The notes under the pieces were generated by a model that was not told the DNA's origin, ran no database searches, and saw only the letters and a program-made list of their open reading frames with translations. Positions 15,371 through 23,527 of a stretch of DNA of 64,000 bases are shown here, piece after piece (position 1 is the first letter of the stretch; each line of letters starts with the position of its first letter). A program made the translations under genes and the position numbers. This DNA is from a virus, in IMG/VR virus record IMGVR_UViG_3300045008_000200, positions 1 through 64,000 of that record. The stretch is one strand, 5' to 3'.

Positions 15371-17329
15371 ATGGCGACCATTACGATTACTCTGCTTGCC
15401 GGTGCGGGTACTCCGCCACTTGATTTTCAGGTGGGCGATCAGGTGGGGCTTGAGGCCACTGGTGGTGCTGGGGGTAGTTTGTCCACCCCGACGTACTTGT
15501 GGACCTTCGTGGATAAGCCCGCGGCTTCTGCGGCGGTTCTAAATAACGCCACGTCTCAAAATGCCGATTTCACGGTGGATGTGGAAGGCACCTACTTGGT
15601 GCAGGTCGTGGTGGACGGGTACGATATGACCCGCGCCGCCGCGGGTTGTCCCTTGGTAGTTATCGGGCCTTCCGTGCTTCGTCCCCCTGCTATTGGCGAG
15701 ATGGTAGAAGCGAACATGGTGACGGGATGGGGCAGGGAGTTTCAAAATCTCTTCTACTTGATGGGCACCGTTTCTTCCATCCTGTCGTCTCTTTTCGCTA
15801 GCGGGCGTTCTCCCGGCGATCCGCCGGTGTATTTCGTGGATTCGGTGGGCGGGGACGACGTGACCGGGGATGGGAGTTTTGCCCTTCCTTGGCAGACGGT
15901 GGGCTACGCGGTCTCTCAATGTCCGGTGGCTCCTGCTGATACCCGCGCTATTCTTTGCCTTTTTTCTGGTACGCATGATCTTGGTTCGGGAGTTGGTTTT
16001 TCCGATCAGGCTATTTCTTTTGTGGGTTTGGGTGGGAGCCGCAACGATGTGAGGATGGAAGCCACTTCTATTCCGGGCGGAAACGCCATCACCCTGTCCG
16101 GCGAAACTTGGCCCGACGGTTCGGTGATGTTCTACAATCTCACTATTGAAAACTTGACCACCGGTGGAAATGAATCCGCCGTATTTTTTGATGCCGCCTA
16201 TCGTACCACCAATCCGGCTTTTTTCGTGGATTGTATGTTGCGTGGGGACTACGCTTTCAATACCAACATGGGGGTCGGAGCGCCCGGAAGTCGTGAAGGT
16301 TATTTCATTTTTAGCGGGTGTACCACGAGTAGGATTCGTTTCTATCGTGACCCAGCCTGCGCTTTCAGTTCCGTATTTGTTGGGCTACTTATAAATTGCC
16401 TTGGTTTATCTTCTCTGATTGTTGACGATCAGCCGTCATACGTTGGTGGGCAACGCCAGATTTATCTTAGTGGTTCGGCTTTTCAAGAGGTCGAAGAGAC
16501 GCCTCAAAATCTCACTCCAATCGTTTCCGTCTTGGTTGGTCAGAATGCTCGCACACATCGAATGACGCAGCCGGGTGGGAGCGGCGTACAGACCTTTACA
16601 ACTGGCTTGGAGCCGGTGCAGCTTGGAGTCGGTGAGATTTGTCCGATTATTGGTGTTGGTGGGGGTGCGGTGGACATTGCCGCCATGCCGGTGCCGCGGC
16701 ATTTCGGGGATCGAATCATTCTGCTTGCAACCGGTGACTACGATCATCGTGTGCGTTTGACCAACCTCACTACGGATGTTACTTTGGAAGGATGGGAGCC
16801 GTGGCAGGGGTACGACAACGCCATGATCTGTTTCGAGTGGATGCCCACCGATCTTTTGGGAGCCGGTGTTTGGCGCGAGATGTGGCGTAAAACCGGTTTC
16901 GGGCGTGTCGGTACTGTGGGATTTCATCTGCTCGGTTCTTGTGATGTGGATTTGAAAGCCGTGACTGCGGGCAATCTCGTGTTGGAGATTCCTGAGACGA
17001 TTAGCAATGTCATGCTCTGTGCCATGATGTTGATATACGACGCGGATGCTCCGAACGGTGACGCCATCGTGCAGTGCGGTGTGTCCGGCGGTGTGGGCAC
17101 GGAGCTTTTCGGTCCTACCACCCTTGTCGGTGTAGTGGACGGGGACGTGTGGTTTTGGGACTTGTATCCGGCGGGCATGGTTCCCGCCGGTGGCGGTATT
17201 CTTCCTGCGGACGTGGGGATTTTCAAAGGTCCGAAAGTGCTTACGATGGATGTGACGCAGGCGGATACCGGCGGTATCACCATGCGTGGCCTTTTGATGC
17301 TCTTTGGTATGAACCTGTGGGGCGCGTGA
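15371..17329 (+). CDS. PKD-like plus right-handed beta-helix virion protein
   Basis: The 652-residue protein starts with an Ig/PKD-like domain (~1-100; YLWTFVDKPAASAAVL, then VEGTYLVQVVV). A segment typical of parallel beta-helix proteins follows (YFVDSVGGDDVTGDG, then PWQTVGYAVSQC), with repeated short strands to ~residue 350 and a beta-rich C-terminal part. Such folds bind or cleave polysaccharide in tailspikes and decoration proteins. The location between neck and tail-completion genes, rather than with the fibre, is unusual and points to a head or collar decoration. No catalytic acids can be assigned. Confidence 0.65.
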   Translation: MATITITLLAGAGTPPLDFQVGDQVGLEATGGAGGSLSTPTYLWTFVDKPAASAAVLNNATSQNADFTVDVEGTYLVQVVVDGYDMTRAAAGCPLVVIGPSVLRPPAIGEMVEANMVTGWGREFQNLFYLMGTVSSILSSLFASGRSPGDPPVYFVDSVGGDDVTGDGSFALPWQTVGYAVSQCPVAPADTRAILCLFSGTHDLGSGVGFSDQAISFVGLGGSRNDVRMEATSIPGGNAITLSGETWPDGSVMFYNLTIENLTTGGNESAVFFDAAYRTTNPAFFVDCMLRGDYAFNTNMGVGAPGSREGYFIFSGCTTSRIRFYRDPACAFSSVFVGLLINCLGLSSLIVDDQPSYVGGQRQIYLSGSAFQEVEETPQNLTPIVSVLVGQNARTHRMTQPGGSGVQTFTTGLEPVQLGVGEICPIIGVGGGAVDIAAMPVPRHFGDRIILLATGDYDHRVRLTNLTTDVTLEGWEPWQGYDNAMICFEWMPTDLLGAGVWREMWRKTGFGRVGTVGFHLLGSCDVDLKAVTAGNLVLEIPETISNVMLCAMMLIYDADAPNGDAIVQCGVSGGVGTELFGPTTLVGVVDGDVWFWDLYPAGMVPAGGGILPADVGIFKGPKVLTMDVTQADTGGITMRGLLMLFGMNLWGA

Positions 17330-17805
17330 TGATTTTCGTGGAGTTCCAGATTGATGACCGGGGGTTGAAAAGGGCTCAGGAGATGCTTTCTCCGGTGCTC
17401 TGGAATCGCATCATTACGAAGGCCGCGTATGATACGACCCGTGACATGGCGGAGCTTTACCTGAGTCGAGTTCGCACGCGCATTCTTCAAGGGCGGGCGC
17501 TTGGACCGCCTCTTTCGGCGGGATGGGCGGCCCGGAAGGGCCACGATATTCCGTGGCTCTGGACCGGATGGCTTCTTGCCCGTATGAATGTCCGGCGGGT
17601 GAGTGGCATGATGGTGTCTGCCGGATTTTCAAGCGGCCCGGCAGCGGAAGCGGCCTTGCGGTGTGAGTTGGGCACGGTCAAACAACCGGGGAGGCCGGTG
17701 TTTGAGCCGGAAGCAAAACAGCTTCGCCGTGAGCATGGTACCCTAAGACGGGTTGCCAGGAAGAATACTCTGAGCGCCGCACGACGGCATGGGATCAGGG
17801 TGTGA
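17329..17805 (+). CDS. Tail completion / neck protein (gp10- or gpS-like)
   Basis: This 158-residue basic protein starts at an ATG overlapping the previous stop. It has an N-terminal strand-helix (VEFQIDDRGLKRAQEML), a helix that includes AAYDTTRDMAELYLSRVRTRI, and a C-terminal region rich in Arg and Gly. This pattern is typical of virion-morphogenesis or HK97 gp10-type neck proteins that join the tail to the head. Confidence 0.65.
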   Translation: MIFVEFQIDDRGLKRAQEMLSPVLWNRIITKAAYDTTRDMAELYLSRVRTRILQGRALGPPLSAGWAARKGHDIPWLWTGWLLARMNVRRVSGMMVSAGFSSGPAAEAALRCELGTVKQPGRPVFEPEAKQLRREHGTLRRVARKNTLSAARRHGIRV

Positions 17806-19094
17806 TGCCCTACGCCATTCTCAGTTCAACCGCCATCGGAGCCGTTCGTGATGACGTGACGGCTTGGGCAATCAAGGGGATGGGTGTTGGGCTTCGTATT
17901 GATTACGGGAGTACCACGGGCACGTACCCTCTTTTTGATGAGACGGTGGTGCAGCTTCCCCCCTGGTCGGCGGAGATGTTCGATGGTTTTTGGGGGATCA
18001 TGCCCCTTGTGCTCAATCTCTGCGATGACCCCACCACGGATACTGAAAAGCTCTACAAGGCGATCCCGCAAGACAAGGGGGCCGTTGACTGCCGCATTTC
18101 TGTGGACGCTGGGGCGACGTGGCTTGTGTGGAAGGCTGGGGCGTGGACTATCGCGGGGGCCGGGGAGTGGACTTCGTTTTATGACTTGAACGCCCACCTT
18201 GGGGCCATTCCCTTCGTAGTGCGTCGTCTGCTCATGCGAGTGCGCTTGCGCAAGGGTACGGATACCAAGATTGGCCCCATTTTCAAGGGCGTACAGTTGG
18301 GGTATGCCACCCTTCCCAACATGGCTTTTGAAGATGTGCAGCGGACTTTGATCCGATGGATGCGCACGGAGTTTGCCGTGCGTTTTCGGGAATCCTTTAC
18401 GCTCCTTGCCGCGGCGAATACGGTTGACACCGGTAAAACGCTCTCCGTGAAGAGCGTGAAGCACGCTTACAACCTGACCGCTGATCCTACCCGGCAGACC
18501 GATCTTGCGACTGGTGCCTTTTCGGGAACAGTTGTTAGCCTTTCAGCGGTGCAGGCGCTTGGGAGCGTCATTGAAGTGGAGTGGGACGCGGGGTTGCCGG
18601 ATGACAGGATTATTTTGCAACGCCGGGATGCCGACTTTTTTCAGGAGTTGGCCGTGCATTCGCCTGCTCTGATCCTGCACGTTGCGCCGGGTGAAGAGGC
18701 GGACAAGGCCAAGGTGTCGGGACAGGTGGACACCATCAATTACGCTACGTCTTATTACTGGCGTGAACGCATGGCTACACCGGTGGATTACCGTATCATG
18801 GTGCGTGCTGTGGCCTCTTCCAATGCGGAAGGGCTGGCCACGCGACTTTGCAACGCTGCGCACATGCTTTTCAAGGAGCGGTCGGAAACTCAATACCTGC
18901 CTACGGTTTATTTGGGATCGTACCTTGAGATCGTGGATTTCACTCCGGCTTTCGAGGACGAAAGTTTGGAAAAAGAAGGCTTGTCAATCAAACTCTTCTC
19001 CTGTATAATCTGCGCGAGAGAGTGGGCGGAGAGCGGGGTGCAAACTGGCCCGCTAGCGCGTGAGCACGAAATTCTTGTCGAGGAAATGGCATAA
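17805..19094 (+). CDS. Unknown virion protein before the tail sheath
   Basis: The 429-residue protein is beta-rich in its first half (SVDAGATWLVWKAGAWT) and mixed in its second, with a C-terminal DYRIMVRAVASSNAEG segment resembling tail-terminator-like folds. An adjacent GTG at 17802 is an alternative start. A strong sigma70-like promoter lies inside its 3' end (18981-19009). Role unresolved: neck whisker, terminator or collar. Confidence 0.6.
   Translation: MPYAILSSTAIGAVRDDVTAWAIKGMGVGLRIDYGSTTGTYPLFDETVVQLPPWSAEMFDGFWGIMPLVLNLCDDPTTDTEKLYKAIPQDKGAVDCRISVDAGATWLVWKAGAWTIAGAGEWTSFYDLNAHLGAIPFVVRRLLMRVRLRKGTDTKIGPIFKGVQLGYATLPNMAFEDVQRTLIRWMRTEFAVRFRESFTLLAAANTVDTGKTLSVKSVKHAYNLTADPTRQTDLATGAFSGTVVSLSAVQALGSVIEVEWDAGLPDDRIILQRRDADFFQELAVHSPALILHVAPGEEADKAKVSGQVDTINYATSYYWRERMATPVDYRIMVRAVASSNAEGLATRLCNAAHMLFKERSETQYLPTVYLGSYLEIVDFTPAFEDESLEKEGLSIKLFSCIICAREWAESGVQTGPLAREHEILVEEMA
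18981..19009 (+). promoter_or_regulatory. Intragenic sigma70-like promoter before the sheath and tube genes
   Basis: TTGTCA, 17 bp, TATAAT within the 3' end of the preceding gene. It would boost expression of the 110-residue gene, the sheath and the tube, which are needed in high copy number. Because it lies in coding sequence, chance cannot be excluded. Confidence 0.45.
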
Positions 19095-19426
19095 TGGCTC
19101 TGAAACTCATCAACGACGGCAGGGGAAAAGGGCCACGCACGGTCAACGTCTTTGGGCCGGATGGCCGTCTGATTCGTACCATCAACATGCAGACGGACGA
19201 AGCGGTGGCGATCACCGACGAAGAGGCGGAGTGTCAGGAAATTGCCGGGTACGTTCGTCGCGGTCTGATGCGTCTTACGACCGTCCGCGAGCCAATGCAG
19301 CCGTTTCCGGCTCCTGTGGTCGCATCGCCGCGTGAGGAAGCTCCGAAGGTTGACTTGGAGCGGAAAACGTCCATGAAAGTCAAAACTCCGTCGAAGAAGG
19401 AAGAGACGGAAGAGCCGAAAGAGTAG
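19094..19426 (+). CDS. Small protein before the tail sheath, unknown
   Basis: The 110-residue protein starts at an ATG overlapping the previous stop. Residues ~1-60 form a compact domain (VNVFGPDGRLIRTINMQTDEAVAITDEEA), and the C-terminus is highly charged (Lys/Glu). Small proteins of this kind often precede the sheath gene in myoviruses. No function assigned. Confidence 0.65.
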   Translation: MALKLINDGRGKGPRTVNVFGPDGRLIRTINMQTDEAVAITDEEAECQEIAGYVRRGLMRLTTVREPMQPFPAPVVASPREEAPKVDLERKTSMKVKTPSKKEETEEPKE

Positions 19427-19438
19427 GGGGACTGACCG

Positions 19439-21859
19439 ATGGAACAGTTTGCACCGGGCGTTGAGATTCTTGAAAAAGATTCTCTGCCCACCATTCAAAC
19501 TTCGGGCGCGCAGTTCTCCGGCATCGTGAGCACCGCGCAACGTGGCCCGGACAACGTGGTGACGCTGCTTTCCGGCATGGAGCAGTTCAAAAAGCGGTAC
19601 GGCTACTACGGCGGCACCTTCTTGGGCTACCTCATGGCGAACGGGTACTTCGATCAGCTTGGCGTGGGTCTCTTCTTTGTTCGCGCCACGCATCACGACG
19701 GGGTGACTGGTGTGTACGTCCCCCGCGTGATGAATCAACAGTTGAACATCATCAGGACCATTTCCGCCATCACGAACGCCAACCCCGCCCGTGTGACGAC
19801 TTCGGTGGCGCATGGTTTCGTCCGCGGTCAGAAGGTTCGCATGGTGGACGTGACGGGCATGACGCAGGTGAGCGGCAACGTCTATGTCGTCACTCCGCAC
19901 GCCACCGATCCCACCATATTCTTCTTGGACGGTTGCGATTCGACCGCTTACGGCGTCTTCATCGCCGGAACGGTGGAAGGGTACGCGGAATCGTCCATCA
20001 TCCAAGCGTCTTCGACTGGCGCTTGGGCGAACAGCACGCTTCTCACCTGCCAGAAGTACGCGCTTTCCCTGAATGCTGAAACCACGGCGGGTGCAAGCAC
20101 CTGCACGCCCGCCAGCATCGCCGGGATGGAAGTTGGTGACGTGGTGTACTTGGAGCAGTATTTGAACATTCTGCCCAACATCGTCACCGCCATCAACACG
20201 GGGACCAATCAGGTCACTTTCCGCACGGCGCTCCCGGCGACGGTGGCGATCACCAGCATGACGGTGGGCGCTCCCGGTGCCCCGATTATCGTGACGAAGG
20301 CTGGGCATGGTCTCAAGACCGGCCAGTACGTCAAGATCAGCGGCAACACCCGCGTCACTGGCCTTCCGACTCTCAACGCAAATTGGGTCATCGCCCGAAC
20401 GGGCGCTGATACGTTCACCTTGGACGGCAGCGATTCCATCAACTACACTGACACTGGTGTTGGAAGCTATGGCAATTACAACCTGACGTGGGACACCGGT
20501 GCGTACCTCAAGTCCACCAACACGCACAGGACCAAGACGGCGCTCTCCGTCGCGTACACGTCGGGGACACAGATTCAAGTGCTTTCCGCCGCGACGATCA
20601 ACGTGGGCGCTCTGCTCCTGTTGGTCACGTCCACTCGTGTCGTGGAAGGCCGGGTGGTTTCCAAAAACGGGAACATTCTGAATGTGACCATTACCAAGGC
20701 GGATGGCACGGCGACTTTGCCGGTCAACACCTTGGTTGTGTCCGTCAACTTCGATCTTCTGCATCAAGTGGATGGCACCACCACGCGGTACGAAGGTCTC
20801 TCCTGTGAATCCGAAGACAACATTGACCACTACGTTGCCCGCTTTGCGCAGAGCGAATACCTGCGGGGCGTGGCTGGCGATACCGGTGCGGGCGGAGACT
20901 ACAAGGCGTACACGTATCCGATGGCGTTCAATTACGAAGCCATGACGCAGGGCGCGGACGGCACCACACCGGACGACACGGACAAACTCGGTACGAACAC
21001 CAACAAGGCGTACAAGCACGGCATGGCGCTCTTTGACAGCGTGCCGACGCTTCCTCAATTCGCCGTTCCCGGTGGGTCCGTGACGGTGCAGCGGGCTGCG
21101 GACACTTACGCTCAGAGTCGTGGCGACACCATCAACGTCATCGCTGCACCGGAAACGTCCGACACGCAGGAAGAGCTTTTGGCCTTCCGCAACGTGACGC
21201 TCAATCTGGTGTCGTCCTACACCGCGCTCTACGCTCCGTGGGGTCGTGAGCCGAATCCCGACATTCCGGGTGCCTATGTGAATGTGCCCCCGGAAGGTCG
21301 TATCTTGGGCATGATCTCGGAAGTGTCGAAGCGGCGCGGAATCCAGAAGCCCCCGGCCAACGAGCTTGTGAAGTTTGCGAGCTTGGTGGCGTCCTTCACT
21401 CCGACCGAGCACGGCGTTCTCAACGCCGCTGGTGTGAACTTGATCCTCATGGAAGAGGGTCGCGGAATCCGGTGCATGGGTGCCCGGACTCTGTGGCCCA
21501 ACGCCGACCGGAAACAGTACCTCAACGTCCGATCCATCCTCAACGGCGTGAAGCGCGGTCTCAAGGAGTTCGGAAAGGCCATCGCGTTCGAGGCTTCCGA
21601 TGACCTGCTGTGGAAGTACATCCAGACCGAAGGCAACAAGTGGATGGAGCAGCGGTGGAAGGACGGGTGGTTTTTCCCGCGAAACGACAAGACGAAGGCG
21701 TTTTTCTTCAAGTGCGATGCCACGACCAACACCGAAGAGTTGCGCCTGAGCGCCAAGGTCCGCTCGGTGGTCGGAATCAATCCCGTCCTGCCGGGTGAGT
21801 TGATCCAGTTCGAGTTGATGCTGTGGGACGGCGGCGTGGTCGCGGTCAACGAGCTATAA
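19439..21859 (+). CDS. Contractile tail sheath protein
   Basis: The 806-residue protein has the conserved sheath N-terminus (FAPGVEILEKD, QFSGIVSTAQRGP, then FFVRATHHDG) and C-terminal core (LWPNADRKQYLNVRSILNG, KYIQTEGNKWMEQRWKDGW, and the final LRLSAKVRSVVGINPVLPGE). It polymerises around the tube and contracts at infection. Residues ~100-360 are an insertion with two related beta-sandwich repeats of the 'AHGF..GQKVRMVDVTG...' and 'GHGLKTGQYVKISGNTRV' type, found also in other phage surface proteins, which would project from the sheath. Confidence 0.88.
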   Translation: MEQFAPGVEILEKDSLPTIQTSGAQFSGIVSTAQRGPDNVVTLLSGMEQFKKRYGYYGGTFLGYLMANGYFDQLGVGLFFVRATHHDGVTGVYVPRVMNQQLNIIRTISAITNANPARVTTSVAHGFVRGQKVRMVDVTGMTQVSGNVYVVTPHATDPTIFFLDGCDSTAYGVFIAGTVEGYAESSIIQASSTGAWANSTLLTCQKYALSLNAETTAGASTCTPASIAGMEVGDVVYLEQYLNILPNIVTAINTGTNQVTFRTALPATVAITSMTVGAPGAPIIVTKAGHGLKTGQYVKISGNTRVTGLPTLNANWVIARTGADTFTLDGSDSINYTDTGVGSYGNYNLTWDTGAYLKSTNTHRTKTALSVAYTSGTQIQVLSAATINVGALLLLVTSTRVVEGRVVSKNGNILNVTITKADGTATLPVNTLVVSVNFDLLHQVDGTTTRYEGLSCESEDNIDHYVARFAQSEYLRGVAGDTGAGGDYKAYTYPMAFNYEAMTQGADGTTPDDTDKLGTNTNKAYKHGMALFDSVPTLPQFAVPGGSVTVQRAADTYAQSRGDTINVIAAPETSDTQEELLAFRNVTLNLVSSYTALYAPWGREPNPDIPGAYVNVPPEGRILGMISEVSKRRGIQKPPANELVKFASLVASFTPTEHGVLNAAGVNLILMEEGRGIRCMGARTLWPNADRKQYLNVRSILNGVKRGLKEFGKAIAFEASDDLLWKYIQTEGNKWMEQRWKDGWFFPRNDKTKAFFFKCDATTNTEELRLSAKVRSVVGINPVLPGELIQFELMLWDGGVVAVNEL

Positions 21860-21878
21860 GAGAAGGGGGTAAGACGCA

Positions 21879-22361
21879 ATGGCAACCGGAACGCGCATTG
21901 ATCCCTTCCGGGGGTACAATTTCTACGTGTTGGCCCAAGCCAAGGGCTTCACCGTGGAGATGGGCTTCAAGAAGGTTTCCGGGCTGGATGTGGAAGTCGA
22001 AGTGACGGAGTACCGCGAAGGCACGGACGTTGCCACTGTCCGCAAGCTCCCCGGCTTGGCGAAGTATTCCAACATCGTGTTGGAGCGTGGCATCACCGAC
22101 AACGGTGCGGCTGTCGAGTGGATGCAGGAGATCGTGAAACTCACCGAAGAGTCCGGTCTTGCTGCGGACGCCGATTTCCGTTCGGAGGTCACTATTCAAC
22201 TGCTCAATCGCAATCAGGAAGTCGTGCGTGAGTGGCAGGCGACGGCTGCGTGGCCCGCAAAGCTCACGGTTGGTGATTTCGACGCCACTTCGTCCGACGT
22301 GGCGATTGAGACGTTGGAGTTGGTCCACGAAGGTCTCACCTGCACGCAGTTTGGCGGGTGA
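21879..22361 (+). CDS. Tail tube protein (gp19 family)
   Basis: The 160-residue protein matches the contractile-system tube family closely in order and text: DPFRGYNFYVLAQ, GFKKVSGLDVEVEVTEYREG, RKLPGLAKYSNIVLERGITD, and a final beta hairpin. Hexameric rings stack to form the tube inside the sheath. The gene follows the sheath with a GAAGGGGG ribosome site. Confidence 0.9.
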   Translation: MATGTRIDPFRGYNFYVLAQAKGFTVEMGFKKVSGLDVEVEVTEYREGTDVATVRKLPGLAKYSNIVLERGITDNGAAVEWMQEIVKLTEESGLAADADFRSEVTIQLLNRNQEVVREWQATAAWPAKLTVGDFDATSSDVAIETLELVHEGLTCTQFGG

Positions 22362-22401
22362 TAGCTCTCTGATAACCCATATTCTTTAGGCGAACACGCA
22401 C

Positions 22402-22427
22402 GGCCCGTGCAAGCGATTGCATGGGCC
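22402..22427 (+). promoter_or_regulatory. Extended palindrome/hairpin with the TGCA-N6-TGCA core
   Basis: TGCAAGCGATTGCA at 22408-22421 is flanked by GGCCC and GGGCC, giving an 11-bp RNA stem with a GCGA loop. It lies between the tube and chaperone genes. A terminator or attenuator limiting downstream tail gene expression is plausible, but the U-tract is poor (TTGTG). Confidence 0.5.
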
Positions 22428-22456
22428 TTGTGACAAAGCCAAGAAAGGATGCTCCC

Positions 22457-23374
22457 ATGTCCGACGACAAAACTCCCCCGAAAGATACACAGGACGTTGT
22501 TGTGCCGGAGACGCCGGTGGAACTCCCGCCCGCTCCGGTGATTGCCGCTGGTACGCCGGTGGTCAAGTCCATTCGCGCCGCCATCAAGGATGTTCCGATT
22601 CATCTTGCGTGCGGCGTGCTGGTGGACGGGAAAATTTACCGGGATATTCTTGCCACTTCGATCATGGCCGGAGACCGCAAGGCGTTCGGAGAGTCGAAGA
22701 ACAGGAACAACGGCGGGAAGATGATTACCGACCTGCTCACGACCAAGGTGCGGAGCTTTGTCGGAGCGAAATTTCCCCTGCATCAACGGCATCTTCGTGA
22801 CATGATGCTTTCGATGGATCGGGATCAGATCACCTATGAGCTTCGTAAAGCGACGGTGGGGGATCGGCCCTTTGAAGAGATTATGACGTGCGTGCATTGT
22901 TCCTCGAAAAACTCCGTTAGCGTGGAAGCCGCGGAGATCGAAGAATCTTTCCGTGTCATGCCCGACGATGTGCGGTTGCATCTGGATTCCAAAGGGCGTT
23001 GCTACTTCACGGTCCATGTGCCTGAGTACGGTTTCCATGCCGACTTCTTCTATGGGGACGGCAAGGAACAGGAGTACATGGCGGGGACCACCAACGACAA
23101 AACCAACGTCTTCGACATGGAGTTGCATATTCTTTCCCGTCTCTGTCTTGATTGGAACGGGGAAGGCCCGATTTCCGCGGAGCAGCTTGCGGAGATGGAT
23201 GTGGATTTCATCGAACGTCTCCAAGACGCGATCCGCGACTACGAGTACGGGTACAACTTCACTCCGTTGGCGTCCTGTTATTCGTGCGGGCGCTTTACGA
23301 AAGTGAGGGTCAACCCTCTGGATTTTTTGTTTCCGAAGACGGGCTTGGTGGAGCCGAAGAAGCGTCGTACCTAG
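22457..23374 (+). CDS. Tail assembly chaperone, short form, with two CxxC pairs
   Basis: The 305-residue protein is encoded between tube and tape measure, where tail assembly chaperones lie. A Pro-rich N-terminus is followed by a helical core (KMITDLLTTKVRSFVGAKF). Two CxxC pairs, MTCVHCSSKN near residue 150 and ASCYSCGRFT near 275, could form a zinc site, as in T4 gp26-like baseplate proteins. A T TTT TTG slippery site near the 3' end extends it in the -1 frame. The ATG has an AAGAAAGGA ribosome site. Confidence 0.7.
   Translation: MSDDKTPPKDTQDVVVPETPVELPPAPVIAAGTPVVKSIRAAIKDVPIHLACGVLVDGKIYRDILATSIMAGDRKAFGESKNRNNGGKMITDLLTTKVRSFVGAKFPLHQRHLRDMMLSMDRDQITYELRKATVGDRPFEEIMTCVHCSSKNSVSVEAAEIEESFRVMPDDVRLHLDSKGRCYFTVHVPEYGFHADFFYGDGKEQEYMAGTTNDKTNVFDMELHILSRLCLDWNGEGPISAEQLAEMDVDFIERLQDAIRDYEYGYNFTPLASCYSCGRFTKVRVNPLDFLFPKTGLVEPKKRRT
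23323..23329 (+). other. Programmed -1 frameshift slippery heptamer
   Basis: T TTT TTG is read in the zero frame as GAT TTT TTG, an exact X XXY YYZ site. Slipping back one base joins the chaperone to the open frame ending at 23514. Position before the tape measure gene is the classic G/GT arrangement. Confidence 0.85.
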
Positions 23375-23514
23375 ACCGGGTGCTTTTCAATCTGGCCTAC
23401 GGGCTTCATTGGCACTACCAAGACATGCTTGAGTTGCCTTATGAAGTCCTGATCCGTATGCACGAACTCCTGCAAGAACAATGGGAGCGTGAGCGGAAGG
23501 CGTTGAAGGGGTGA
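23330..23514 (+). CDS. Frameshift extension of the tail assembly chaperone (T part)
   Basis: Read in the -1 frame after the slippery site, this encodes about 61 residues: a Gly/Ala/Glu linker, then YLDRVLFNLAYGLHWHYQDML and a helical C-terminus ending in a basic segment. It has no start codon or ribosome site of its own. The predicted fusion is about 352 residues. In lambda-like systems the extended form recruits the tape measure protein, which is the next gene here, so that role is inferred. Confidence 0.8.
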
Positions 23515-23527
23515 GAGGGTCTAGGCG

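Noticed and set aside
18908-21412. Reverse-strand open frame of 834 codons over the sheath gene
   Set aside because: The sheath gene on the + strand has strong family motifs and a start signal; the reverse frame is His/Arg-rich without a ribosome site.
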